This document shows positions 47,358-58,954 of a DNA stretch of 64,000 bases, one piece after another. This DNA is from Quillaja saponaria. Taxonomy: Eukaryota > Streptophyta > Magnoliopsida > Fabales > Quillajaceae. Under the pieces are notes generated by a model. The model did no database searches, had not been told where the DNA came from, and was given only the letters and a program-made list of their open reading frames with translations. Every line of letters starts with the position of its first letter. The stretch's first letter is position 1. The translations under genes were made by a program, and so were the position numbers. Location of the stretch: contig CM055608.1 in NCBI GenBank assembly GCA_029379385.1, positions 25,046,350-25,110,349 on the forward strand, read 5' to 3'.

Positions 47358-50300
47358 GGAAGCTTCTCCCAAGTTAATTGGCATTCTCATTTTGCTAGGC
47401 CTGGCTAGAGTTTCTGAATTGTATGCAAAGCTAATGAGTACATGACTTCATGTGATATATTGCAGACATATCTTCCTAGTGAAACACCTATACTACTCCT
47501 CAAGTATAGAGAAGAAGAGCTAGTGAACTTGAGAGGAGATGGAAAGGGAGAGCTCCAAGAATGGGATCCAGTGTATGAATATGCATTCTACAATGATTTG
47601 GGAAATCCGGACAAGGGTGAAAAGCATATTCGTCCTGTTCTTGGAGCGTCTAGCGAATACCCTTATCCGCGCAGGGGAAGAACTGGCCGATCATGGACAA
47701 AGACAGGTTAGGCATTTATAATCATGGCTTGATTAGGCATTTTAGTTAATTTGTTTGTTAAATAATACTTCATTGGCAGGGAGAAGCGAAAAACTGGAAA
47801 ACATTTTTTTTTCCCCTTAGTATTCTAAGAGATATAAGTTTTTTCCTTTTCTTTTGGGGCATTTAGTGACTAATATATGTGTCCAAGTCCTTTGATGGCA
47901 TTTTGGGTTATGCCTAATTTATAAGTTCATATGGGGGCTTCGAGAGCAACAGAGTCTATAATGAGCTTAAACAGTTTTGCTGAGATGTTAAATTTCCTAA
48001 TTGTGAATTGTACTAATGTTGTTTGTGTACCCTATTATCTTAACAGATCACAACACTGAGAGTAGACTCAATCTTCTCATGAGCTTGAACATTTATGTTC
48101 CAAGAGATGAAAGATTTGGTCACTTAAAGTTGTCAGATTTTCTTGCATGTGCACTTAAAGCTATATTTCAATTTCTTAGACCTGAACTGGAAGCTTTATT
48201 CGATAACACCCCAAATGAGTTTGATAGCTTCCAAGATATGCTAAAGCTCTACGAAGGTGGGATTAAGCTGCCTACAGCCATACTTGACAATATCAGGGAA
48301 CACATCCCTGCAGAGATGCTAAAAGAGATTTTTCGAACTGATGGTGAACAGCTCTTCAAATTCCCAATGCCTCAAGTGATTTAAGGTATATTTATTTAAG
48401 GGAGCAATCAGCAACTATGTGTGGCATTAAACTTAAAGACAAGTTCCATAAAAGTTGGTAACTTACTGTATTATTTTGCATTAAAGAGCTCTTTATATAA
48501 ATTTGGTATACTATGTGCATTGAATATTTGTTATTATAATGATGTCATGCAGGCAATAGGACAGCATGGAGGACTGATGAAGAATTTGCAAGAGAGATGC
48601 TGGCTGGAATGCATCCTGTCATGATTAGCCATCTCCAAGTAAGCCTAAGTTTTCATTTTTTATCAAATCAACTGGATTGAACTCAAAAATAGAAGATGAC
48701 ATGTAAAATTCTAGATGTCGAAGCTACTTTCCATATGCTTGATTCTCTGCAGCCTAATGTTGATTATCATAGTTTTTCCTAATTATTCTAAAGGAGTTTC
48801 CACCAGAGAGCAAGCTAGATGAGCTCTATGGTAATCAAGCTAGTACAATGACTAAGGAACACATAAGCAGTAACCTAGCGGGCTCACTATAGAGGAGGTA
48901 GTTTTCCTAGGTTGATAAAATGTTGTCTTTCTCACAAAAAATTCAAATGAAGAATTCAGCACCAGTGCTACTGTCAAAGTCAGCTTAGTTATAAAAAAAT
49001 CCCTTGATTGACATTGATTAAAATTGTATTTTGTTGTATAGGCAATTGCAGAAAACAGACTATTCATATTAGATTACCATGATGCACTGATGCCATACTT
49101 GAGGCGGATAAACTCTACTTCCACAAAGACTTATGCCAGCAGGACAGTTCTTTTTTTAAAAGACGATGGGACTTTGAGATCATTAGCCATTGAGTTAAGC
49201 TTACCACATCCTGATGGAGATGAATTTGGTGCCATTAGCAAAGTATACAAACCAGCAGAACAAGGTGTTGAAAGTTCCATTTGGCAACTGGCTAAAGCTT
49301 ATGTGGCTGTAAATGATTCTGGATATCATCAACTCATTAGCCACTGGTACAACTCTATCAAATAAGTAAATGTTAGCACATCTTAAATGAACTTTTGATA
49401 TCTTCTTTATTTGGTCACAGGTTGCATACTCATGCGGTCATTGAGCCATTTGTGATAGCAACAAATAGGCAGCTCAGCGTGCTTCACCCAATTTACAAGC
49501 TATTGCATCCTCACTTTCGTGATACCATGAATATAAATGCTATTGCTAGACAGACCCTAATAAATGCAGGTGGCTTTCTAGAGTTAACAGTTTTTCCAGC
49601 AAGGTATGCCATGGAGTTTTCATCTATAGTTTACAAGGACTGGGTTTTTCCTGAGCAAGCACTACCTGCAGATCTTATCAAGAGGTATAAATCTTATGAA
49701 CTAGATTATGCATTATCAAAAGTTTTTGATTTGGAAGTTAATTAGTTTTGAAATGCTCGATTTTCCAAAGAAAAGGAAAAGCTTGATAAGAACAATTTAG
49801 CAAAAAGGTTAAAGGATTGGTTAGTCATAACACAACATGGTTACATGATATATGATGCAAGGTTGAGCAAAACTAAAGGTTAAATTTTTGGAAAAGGGTT
49901 AATTGAAAACAAACAAATAGAATAAAGAGTAATTTCGTTGTTAATGCCATTCTAACTTGTTGTGACATTCAGAGGACTAGCAGTTAAGGATCCAACTTCC
50001 CCACATGGTCTCCGCCTACTGATAGAAGACTATCCTTATGCTGTTGACGGACTTGAGATATGGTCTTCCATTAAAACATGGGTTCAAGACTATTGCTCCT
50101 TTTACTATGACAATGATGACATGGTCAGGAAAGACTCTGAGCTCCAATCCTGGTGGACGGAACTCAGAGAGGAAGGTCATGGTGACAAGAAAGACGAACC
50201 CTGGTGGCCTAAGATGCAGACTCGTAAGGAGTTGATTGAATCCTGCACTATCATCATATGGATTGCTTCAGCCCTCCATGCAGCAGTCAATTTTGGACAG

Positions 50301-50728
50301 TACTCTTATGGAGGCTACCTTCCAAATCAGTCCAACTATAAGCCGGCGATTCATGCCCGAAGAAGGAACCCCAGAATATGATGAGCTTGTGGTAAATCCT
50401 GATAAGGCTTTTCTGAAAACAATTACTGGCCAGCTGCAAACTATTCTTGGCATTTCTCTTATAGAAGTTTTGTCCAGGCATTCTTCTGATTGAGGTCTAT
50501 CTTGGGCAGAGAGACACTCCTAATTGGACATCTGACACAAAGCCACTGGAGGCCTTTGAGAGGTTTGGAAAGAAACTAGCAGAAATTGAGGAAAGAATTA
50601 TAAGAATGAACAATGATGAGGTACTAAAAAATCGAGTTGGGACAATGAAGATGCCATACACTCTGCTCTATCCTACAAGTGAAGGTGGACTAACTGGCAA
50701 GGGTATCCCCAATAGTGTCTCAATTTGA

Positions 50729-52711
50729 ACTGCGTCATCATTGTCTGTATTCTCCTCCCATTGATCCTCTTAATCAATTAAAGACATGGTAGAGTAGGAC
50801 TTCTTTGGATGTTCTGTCACCTATGTGCATAGCCAACAGGACATGTTATTTATAAATGTAGTTACGTTATTTTTGCATTTTATTTTAATGTGTTGTTTAT
50901 GAATTGTTTAATGTTGGTTTGATTTTTATTAGATAATTTTATTCGTAAAATCTATGTTGGCTTTGACAATTATGACAATATAGTTGTTTTATAACTGACT
51001 GGATACAGTAAGTATGTAATTTATCTACTTAAGAGGAAGAAATTTGAATTTTGACTCATCTATATAAGTATAAAATGATTACAAATGTACTGACAAAAGA
51101 AGGAGGAGGAGATTGGATGCATGTATATTTGTTTCTTCCATGCATTTCACAACTACTCCTTTTTTCAGAATCAATTTGTCTGAAGTTTTGAAATTAAAGC
51201 ATAAATTCAAATAACTTTTCAATGATTGTGACTCAGTAAACGCATCCACTTAATTTGTTTAAATGTAGGTAGGTTAAATTTGCACATCAAAGTTAAGCAA
51301 GTTCGACAAATTCAAAATCAATTCCAAATGAGATGGATCCTATCAAGTCCTAGTATTTGTATTAACATGGCCATGTAAGTGAGTTCAGCTAATTACCTTA
51401 ATATTGCTACCAACAAATTGTTATTATGTAAATCCATCATGAGTGACATCAACCAGAGCCCCAATGACTGGCTCAGCAGTTTGTCAGGTTGCATGGACAG
51501 CCTCAACATCAGAATGGCTCGGCAGTTTGTCAATTAACATTGTCAAAAAAGAACTAACGATGTTTACATGCATGTATGTAGCCACAGTTGCAGAACTGAG
51601 TCAAGAATCAATTTTCAAATGAACCATATGCAGCAGGCAATTTCTAAGATGAGAAGTTCATGAATGTGAATCATGTGCCCGGGTGGTTGCTTCACTTACC
51701 AATTTATGTGTGACGATTGACGAATACTTTGGAGTTTTCACTATGAACCAGATGATATTATTGCTGTTAACCATATATTGTTACTTGAGAACCAGTTAAC
51801 TTTGAAGTCCTCTGGACGTTAATGGGTTGCACTGGTACCCAGTTTTATATGTCATTTGTTCCGCCTGCTCACCATATTTCAGAGCCTACTGGAAATGACT
51901 GAAATCTTATGCCACAAAAAAAGTTGTGCTTAATTTCCAATGGGCATAAGCAAAACTTTGTCTGAGCTACCTAACCCTTTTATTTATTTGGTTAATTATT
52001 TACAGTGGAAGAAAAAACTTTAAGTTTTGAAATGAACTCGTGTCTGCACCATATCCATGAAAAAGAGAAAAGTGAAGTTCTGAGAATCTTCAATTAATAG
52101 CAGGCACAAATGCATGAAAGAATACAAGAGATAAAGCTTAAATCTGAGAAATTTTGAGGATGGTTACCACAATTAAGGAGTTACCCTGAGCTAAGAATTT
52201 CGCATGTAACAGAGAAAAAAACTAATGTATTATAATGCAAGTACTATCTCAGTATAGGAATGCACCAATGTACAACAAAGAGGTATAGGTATATTTAGGG
52301 TCATATTGATCTTTATCTTGTACCAAGTTGTTGATCAAGTTTACCAATGGAAGAGTTCCCTTTGGCATTATCTCAATCCTAGATCTACAATTAGAAGCAT
52401 GAGAGAACAGCGAAAGACCAAAAACTATAAGCAAAACAGTATTGACGACAAGAATCCTTGCCAATAATGAGGTCTAACCATTTCCATCACTCTCCAAGAT
52501 CTAGCTTTTAAGAGTAATATACCATATTCTAGTTTTGATAATAACGATAAAAAAAGAAGAAGTTAATTCCCATTCTACTAACATTCAAAAGAACAAATGA
52601 AATTGTTGTTTGTGGTAAAACAGGTCACTATGTGACTATGTACAAGTATCACAAAATCACAAGCATCACAACCTGAGGGATGTGTGGTACTCAGCAAGTT
52701 GCATTATGCAG
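50729..52711. other. Intergenic, no gene recognised
   Basis: About 2 kb downstream of the LOX pseudogene. A 71-codon minus-strand frame (52464-52249) starts with a signal-peptide-like MARILVVNTVLLIVFGLSLF, but nothing after it is recognisable. It is noted and not called. Confidence 0.5.
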
Positions 52712-53715
52712 GTTAGTTAAGTATGGTTTAAAGCAAGCACCTAAACAATGGCATAATAAATTTGATAATATCATGATTCAAATGGTTACGTGATAAATAA
52801 AGTTGACAAGTGCATATATATATAAAATTAATCAACAATGATGGTGGTGTGTTTATTTGTCTATATGTGGATAATTTGCTCATATTTGGAACATGTATTG
52901 ATATAGTAGTTAAAACTAAGGAGTTTCTTGCATCTAAATTTGATATAAAAGTATGGATGAAGCTAACATAATATTGGGAATCAAAGTATATAAGAAATGG
53001 AGATCCGTACATGTTGTCTCAATCTCATTATGTTGAAAGCATGCTTAAATTTTTTGAATACTTTGATAGCATGCATGTGCTTACTCCATATGATTCTAGT
53101 TTGTATCTAATGAAAATAATGATAATAGTGTCTCACATAATGAGTATGTACAAATTATCAGAACCTTGATGTTCTTAGTAAACTGCACATGACTTAACAT
53201 TGCATATGTTGTTGGTGGACTCAGTAAATACACTCATAACCCTAGTTCAGAATATTGGATTGCTATAGTAGAGTGTTAAAATATTTGCGTGGAACTATGA
53301 ATTATGATATCATATGTTGTGGTATTGTATTAGAAAGATATAGTGATGCAAATTGGATATTTGACCAATAAATTAAAAAAATTACTAGTTACTATGTGTT
53401 CACAATAGTAGGAGGAGCTATTTCTTGAAAATCTGTTAAACAGACTTACATAGCAAAATCCATCATGGAGTTCGTGTTTATTGTCTTAGAAATGCAGGTT
53501 TCGAAACAGACTAGTTACTTTTTGGTGGACATACCTATGTAGCAAAGAACAATTTCATCTGTATTTTTACATTGTGATTGTCAGGTTACCATATATCCAG
53601 CAAAGAATAAAATTTACAAATGAGAAAGTTGCAATTAGATTGAGGCATGGAATTGTGAGACAGTTGGTTGATGACAGTGAATTTCATACGGTCAGAGAAG
53701 AATCTGGCTAATGTG
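52712..53715 (+). mobile_element. Ty1/copia retrotransposon remnant (RT to RNase H)
   Basis: Translation gives YGLKQAPKQWH at the start, then FICLYVDNLLIFGT (the active-site YVDD box, here YVDN), KTKEFLASKFDIKV, and ILGIK-like and SQSHYVESMLK segments. At the end there is an RLRHGIV-type sequence and SEKNLANVINT, matching the copia SKENLADPLTK region. Many stops and frameshifts are present. No LTRs are recognised. Confidence 0.85.
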
Positions 53716-54242
53716 ATCAATACCCGATCTTAATGTTTACAAATATCTTTAAAAAAATTTAATGTGTTCAAATAAGGTTTTACAGATTTAATATATTTAA
53801 AGGTTTAATATAATCAAACAAAGTTTGTGGTACTTTCAATTTCATATTTTATCTGATTATCATCAAAAGATATCCTTCCAACACCGCAGTCTACGGTACC
53901 AAAAAAAAAAAAAAAACTTAGAACTCTCTTCTTTGAGTTCTTTTTAGACATAACCAAAATCATAACTTACGGTCCCTCGCATGTAACACGAGGATATTAT
54001 CAGTAGCAGTTTTTAATGCTTTATCATCTGACTCACCTTGAACCAATGAAATCCTCCCAATTGTTGGCACAGCACACAGTGAGTGACCTTGACAAGGACA
54101 AGGAGTACCCAATATTTTATACTTCTCTCAACAGTTCTTCACCCTCTGCGGCAAGCCCCAAGCCTTCATTTGGAGACCGAAAATGAGATACTAGAAAGAA
54201 ACTATAGAGCTAGAAAGCTTGATCAAGCAAGTGCAACTAGAA
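53716..54242. promoter_or_regulatory. Upstream region of the CRAL-TRIO gene
   Basis: This is a ~500 bp stretch with a 19 bp A run near 53900 and no gene. The part nearest 54242 is the likely promoter and 5' UTR. Confidence 0.4.
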
Positions 54243-56883
54243 ATGGGTAGCTCATCCGACGATTTCTCAGTGCTGGTGTTGGCATCAGATCTAGGTATAG
54301 ATGCCAGGCCCTTCTTGACGAATCAAGATGCCGAGGGTGAAGAGCAAGAGAGTTGGCACGACTGTTCTCAGTACCTTTGTCCAGACGAAGACTTTTCCGA
54401 CCTCGAGCAATTGCAGTTCTTTCGTCTTCAAGGCTCTGACAAGGACGGAAGCCGTATTTTCCGTATTGTCGGGAAGTATTATCCTGGTACCTACTTAATC
54501 CTAATTATCTCTTCATTTATTTCTTTTTCTTATTTTGATTCGGTTATTATCTTTCTTGATTTCGTTCAACTTTTAATCGATAATTTGGTTTTTGTTTGAA
54601 CGATTTAAACATCTGGGTCTATTAGATTATGATTGAAATAGTGGTCTGTGACTCTGTGAAGTAAGTAGGTTTAACCGGTTTTGATTATTATAGTGGTTTG
54701 TGAAGTGGGTTTATAAGATTTTGTTTGGATTAGTAGGCTGTGAAGTGGGTTTATTTGATTATGATTGGAATGGTAGTCTGTGAAGTTGATATGGCTTTCA
54801 GATGTAAAATCCAAATGCTTGGTCCTCTTTAGTTGAATGGGAGAATGACCTGATAAGTATCATTATGCTTTTTTTGATATTTAGTAATGCTTTGATTAGT
54901 GTGCTAAATGTAATAGAGAAATCCATGCAAATTTTTGATATTATAGTTTTGTTTTAGCATAATACTTCTCCTTCTCAGACTATATAGCTAGAGTATCATG
55001 ACATTGTAGTCTGAGAAATGAGAGTAGCTTCTTTCTTTAGCTTCAGGAAATCAATGGTATTTAAAAATCATCACTTTTATTATTTATCCAAATCTATTCC
55101 ATTTTTTTTTCCTGGATAGGAGATCTCCCTAAAGTGGGATTTTTTTTGTCTCCAAATTCACAAACAAAACAAGTGATTGGTTCTATATCTAACCTATTCT
55201 GCTTTCCACAAATTTCTGAACTCACATACATTGATTTTCCATACTCTGTTCTTAATGCCCCAAAATCTTTCTTTTGTTATAATGGCTCCCTGGTGCACTT
55301 TATTATATTCATGACTGAGGACTTTTTGAATATTTTTCTTTCATCCTGTGTGTGAGTTGAATGACTTCTGCATCTTTAGAAGTCGTTCTTATAATTATTC
55401 AATATTTTCTCAATTATCTCGCCATCCTCATTATATGCCCAGATTATATTTATGCTATGGGACATCTCTTGGCATGGTTGGATGGAGTTGTATTAATTTG
55501 TCCTACTAGTGAGATCAAGTTTCAATTTTTATCCGAATTAGATGCTAGTATTCTCACTTAAGTTGTATCAGCTACATATGCTCTATTCCTTTTCATGGAC
55601 AATAATTTTGTGAGTTTTTTGTGTTGATCACTTCACTGTTCCTCATTCCTAGCCCTGGTATTTGTAATGCTAGATATTTCGGTATGAGATTTTCTAGAAT
55701 CTAGATTGGTTATTTTAATGTTTTTCAATAGTCCCCTTACCTGTTTCTGTCAACAAGAATATTTTGTTTGTAAACTGTCCTACAAGGCTTCACTGTCTGT
55801 AGTAACTTCTGTATATACTTTCATACATCAGTTGCTTAAAAAAAGTAATTTTATTGCTCCTTGTGCTTTAAGTCACTTATTCTTAGAGTTTGTCACCCTG
55901 AAAAAGAAAAACCTAAACACAAAAAAGAAAAACTAAAAAGAAGAAAGAAATAATTCTTTTGATCTTGGACCATTCTCCACATTTTTGCCTTGTGAGAAAA
56001 ACTATTCTGAATGTTTACAATTTTGATTTTGACACCTGTGAGAAACTACTTGTATGGTATACAGCTCCAGTTGTGAGTGTGGAGAGGCTGAAGAAGTATA
56101 TTTTCCACAAAATATGCAGTGAGTTGCCAGAAGGACCATTCTGCATCGTTTACATGCATTCTACTGTGCAAAGGGATGATAACTCCCCTGGCATAACTAT
56201 CTTAAGGTGGATTTATGAAGAACTTCCTGCCGACTTCAAGGACCGGCTTCAGACTCTGTATTTCATTCATCCTGGGTTGCGCTCGAGGCTAGTCTTTGCC
56301 ACTCTTGGTCGATTGTTTTTAAGTGGAGGGTAAGTGATCTGCTGATATCCTTGTAAACATGAAGTTTGGAGAACCCAGATTTGCAACAGGATCACTTCGG
56401 TCAGTTGACAATTATCAATTAATAAAATTGTCAGAAGCTCTTAGCTAATTTTACAATGAAGCCCCAGTTGGTCTACTTCTCCAAATAAAACTAATCTAAT
56501 TATGAAAAATAATTGATGGTGATTTTGTACTGTATGGCCTTATTAAGTGTTCTCTTTTGTTTCAGCTTTTCAGGTGTTTCTTTTCTCCCCATATTTTTTG
56601 AGATTATGAAGATTTCATTTTCACCCAGTTTCTACCTTTTGTTTATAGATTATATTGGAAAATCAAGTATGTAAGTCGGCTTCAATACCTTTGGGATGAT
56701 ATAAAGAAAGAAGAGATCGAGATACCAGAATTTGTGAAAAACCATGATGATATTTTGGAGCATAGACCACTGACTGATTATGGCATTGAACCAGACCCTC
56801 TCCATTTGACTATGGCGACTTCAGCACCGTATGCATACGGGAGGTATGAGCAGAAATGGGCTGCAAGGGAGTTTATGGATTAG
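54243..56883 (+). CDS. Divergent CRAL-TRIO (SEC14-like, GDAP2-related) protein
   Basis: A complete three-exon gene: 54243-54486, 56065-56329 and 56649-56883, encoding 247 residues, with phases 1 and 2 joining cleanly. The acidic N-terminus (FSVLVLASDLGIDARPFL ... CPDEDFSDLEQLQFFRL) precedes the divergent CRAL/TRIO domain: RIFRIVGKYYPAPVVSVERL, FCIVYMHSTVQRDDNSPGI, LYFIHPGLRSRLVFATLGR and VSRLQYLWDDIKKEEIEIP. This domain type occurs in GDAP2 and in small plant SEC14-cytosolic-factor-like proteins. It is a predicted lipid-binding fold; the ligand and role here are unknown. The usual macro domain of GDAP2 is absent, as in the small plant relatives. The first ATG after the upstream in-frame leader is 54243. 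Intron 1 holds a tandem repeat. Confidence 0.9.
54624..54792. repeat. Minisatellite-like tandem repeat in intron 1 of the CRAL-TRIO gene
   Basis: Three to four imperfect ~45-60 bp units share the phrases GATTATGATTG(A/G)AAT, GGTCTGTGAAGT and GTGGGTTTAT. Confidence 0.75.
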
Positions 56884-58954
56884 TATGGCTATCAATTAGG
56901 AAGCTTTATTATTTCTTGGAGTCAAAACCTTGTACAGAATGGTTCTGAAGTCTGAACTTCTGATGTTGTCTTGCTTGTACCTTGCAAGCTAATAAAACTT
57001 GGAAAAAACCGAATGACATGTTAAAAGAAACTTATGAACAAGTTTTTATATTCAAATGTCTCTGTTCTTGTTTTTCATTTGTTTAGATTCTGTTTTAGCT
57101 CCCACAGAGTTCACCTAACTCCCCAATACCATCGTTGTTTTGTTTTCTTGTATTTCATTAATTCATTTAGCAGAAAAAAGGTCACAATTTTTTATTTTGT
57201 TTTTGCTTGGTGATTTGTGGTAATTGTCACATTTTACAAGATTGGAATGACGAAGCTCGATCATTTATTAATTGGTTTGGTTTCTGAAACAAATGGTACC
57301 TTCCCCAGTCCGCAGGAGATATAAATTTATCCAAGTCTAGGATCAGGAAGTCCTGTAAATCAGTTCTATACAAATTAAAAGTAATAATTCCATTCTTATT
57401 GAAAATTTCTTAATATAAAGTCATAATTAACCTTTCTTAAGCATATAATCATATAATTATCCTCTGCAATATTATAAGTTCTAATTAGCACCAAAGAGAA
57501 GGGGAAGAGACACGGGTTGTAGTTCCTCAAAGAACAAAGATTAAAATCATTTTCTATTTATGATTTTCTTTCAGTTTTATCTCTGATTTAGACATTGTTT
57601 TTTCCTCGACATTGTCTCTGATTTACACATAATTAATTTTATTTTCATTTTCAGACAAATTAAAAAAATAATCAAAAAATAAATTTGGAAAAAGCTCAGC
57701 ATCCCAAACAGCAATTTCGAGGAATACCTAAACTCAAAACCAGAAAATTAAACAACATAATCCAGTATGAAACAATATATGAGTTTCATCCATGAGGCTG
57801 TAGTCTGCAGAAAGCAGAAGCATCATGTTCATGGTTACTGTAAAATCTTGAGTTTATTTCTTTCTTTCTATGCAAGATTTGTAATTTTAGAATACTTAGT
57901 AAGAATATCAGTACATTAATTATCATGTTTCTCACACTAAAATGACTTGAATATTGAGATCTTTTCCTAATCATTGAAAGAGAAAAGTCAGATATAGCTG
58001 AATTGATGATGTAATCCTGAAGCTACCATAGCCTTTTTTATTTCGATGATATGACTTAATCCTTCTTAGTTAGTATGGGAAAAAAAAAAAAAAAAAAACA
58101 AGTAATCATTTTTCTAAATTCTAATTGAAAACTGTGAAAAAGTATTAAGATAAGGCTATTTAGCAAATTAGTATTTTTTTTCTTCTTCTTTGGATAAGTA
58201 CTAGGAACAACAAATATGGATACACGATGAGAACATGATACCAGCACAGTTGTTGTATAAAGGGCGAAAAATATTTTTCATTTATTTTTAAAATGATATA
58301 TTTTCTCAAAAATAAAATAATATGATGTCTTGTATAATTTAAACAAATTATTTTATTACTAACTAAAAATGTCTATGTTTTGTCTACGGTCTAAGACTAG
58401 TCAACTACTAGGAAAAATAAAAGAAAAAAAAAAAATTTAACATAGAGATTTGTTCAAAATTATTATTAAATAAGAGATCTTCTTATTCTCTTAATTTTTT
58501 AAAACTGATTTTTTAAATTTGAATCTCAAAATTATTTTAATAAAGACTTTACATCACAATAACTTGTTATATAAAGATTTTTTCCTTAATTTTCATAGAT
58601 GAACTAGAAGCTTTCGCCAATAACTTTCACATTAATAAGATATTTGTAGCTATCTCATCAATATCATTTAAAAAAAAAAATAAAAAAAAATATATATATT
58701 ATAGAATTTGAGCTATTAGATAAATTAATAAAGAGATAAAATTAATTTAAAATTTGTTTGTTATTCACCTAATAAGTTTTTATAATTTAACAACAAGAGG
58801 AATATATTTTATTAAAAATATATATTCAAATAAAAAAACAACTTTACCTAGTCTTCCCTTTTTTTTTTTTTTTTTTGTGATCAGACTACCTAGTCTTCCC
58901 TGATTTGAAGTTAGAAGTCTGGAAAAACCGATAAACCCATATTTTGGAAGGAAG
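56884..58954. other. Intergenic AT-rich region upstream of GLDH
   Basis: This holds the 3' UTR of the CRAL-TRIO gene, AT-rich DNA and, at about 58700-58800, a segment resembling 45510-45630 in LOX intron 1 (CTA-TAGATAAAT...TTTTTATAATT-AACAA). No gene is seen. A poly(T) micro-insertion lies at 58845-58901. Confidence 0.5.
58845..58901 (-). mobile_element. Poly(A) micro-retroposon with 15 bp flanking repeats, GLDH 5' flank
   Basis: TACCTAGTCTTCCCT occurs at 58845-58859 and again at 58887-58901. The 27 bp between are a T run of about 17 plus GTGATCAGAC. On the minus strand this is a ten-base insert followed by poly(A). It ends 53 bp before the GLDH start codon. Confidence 0.8.

Larger units (their letters stand above)
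44931..50728 (+). pseudogene. 9-lipoxygenase pseudogene (LOX1/LOX5 type)
   Basis: Nine exon equivalents are found: 44931-45135, 46866-47156, 47466-47706, 48047-48385, 48553-48638, 48794-48897, 49042-49346, 49421-49684 and 49973-50728, about 860 codons, full length for a cytosolic plant 9-LOX. LOX adds dioxygen to linoleic/linolenic acid at carbon 9. The PLAT domain is recognisable ([28 protein letters not shown] segment). So are [19 protein letters not shown] and [10 protein letters not shown], plus the iron-ligand helix ([10 protein letters not shown] then THAVIEPF), HAAVNFGQY and the terminal SVSI with its iron-binding Ile. There is no transit peptide, unlike 13-LOX. Breaks are an extra base near 47040, TAA at 48382-48384, a lost base near 48880, an extra base near 50330 and an extra base near 50490. 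Exon 2 also ends at a GC instead of GT donor (47157). Neighbouring genes are intact, so this is genuine decay more likely than poor sequence. Confidence 0.93.

Noticed and set aside
48382..48385. A frameshift rather than a nonsense change at the end of LOX exon 4
   Set aside because: Exon length (339) and the phase of exon 5 fit a plain codon-to-TAA change; no indel is needed.
52249..52464. 71-codon minus-strand frame with a signal-peptide-like start (MARILVVNTVLLIVFG)
   Set aside because: After the hydrophobic start there is no recognisable peptide motif, few Cys, and no promoter or splice context; chance in AT-rich DNA is likely.
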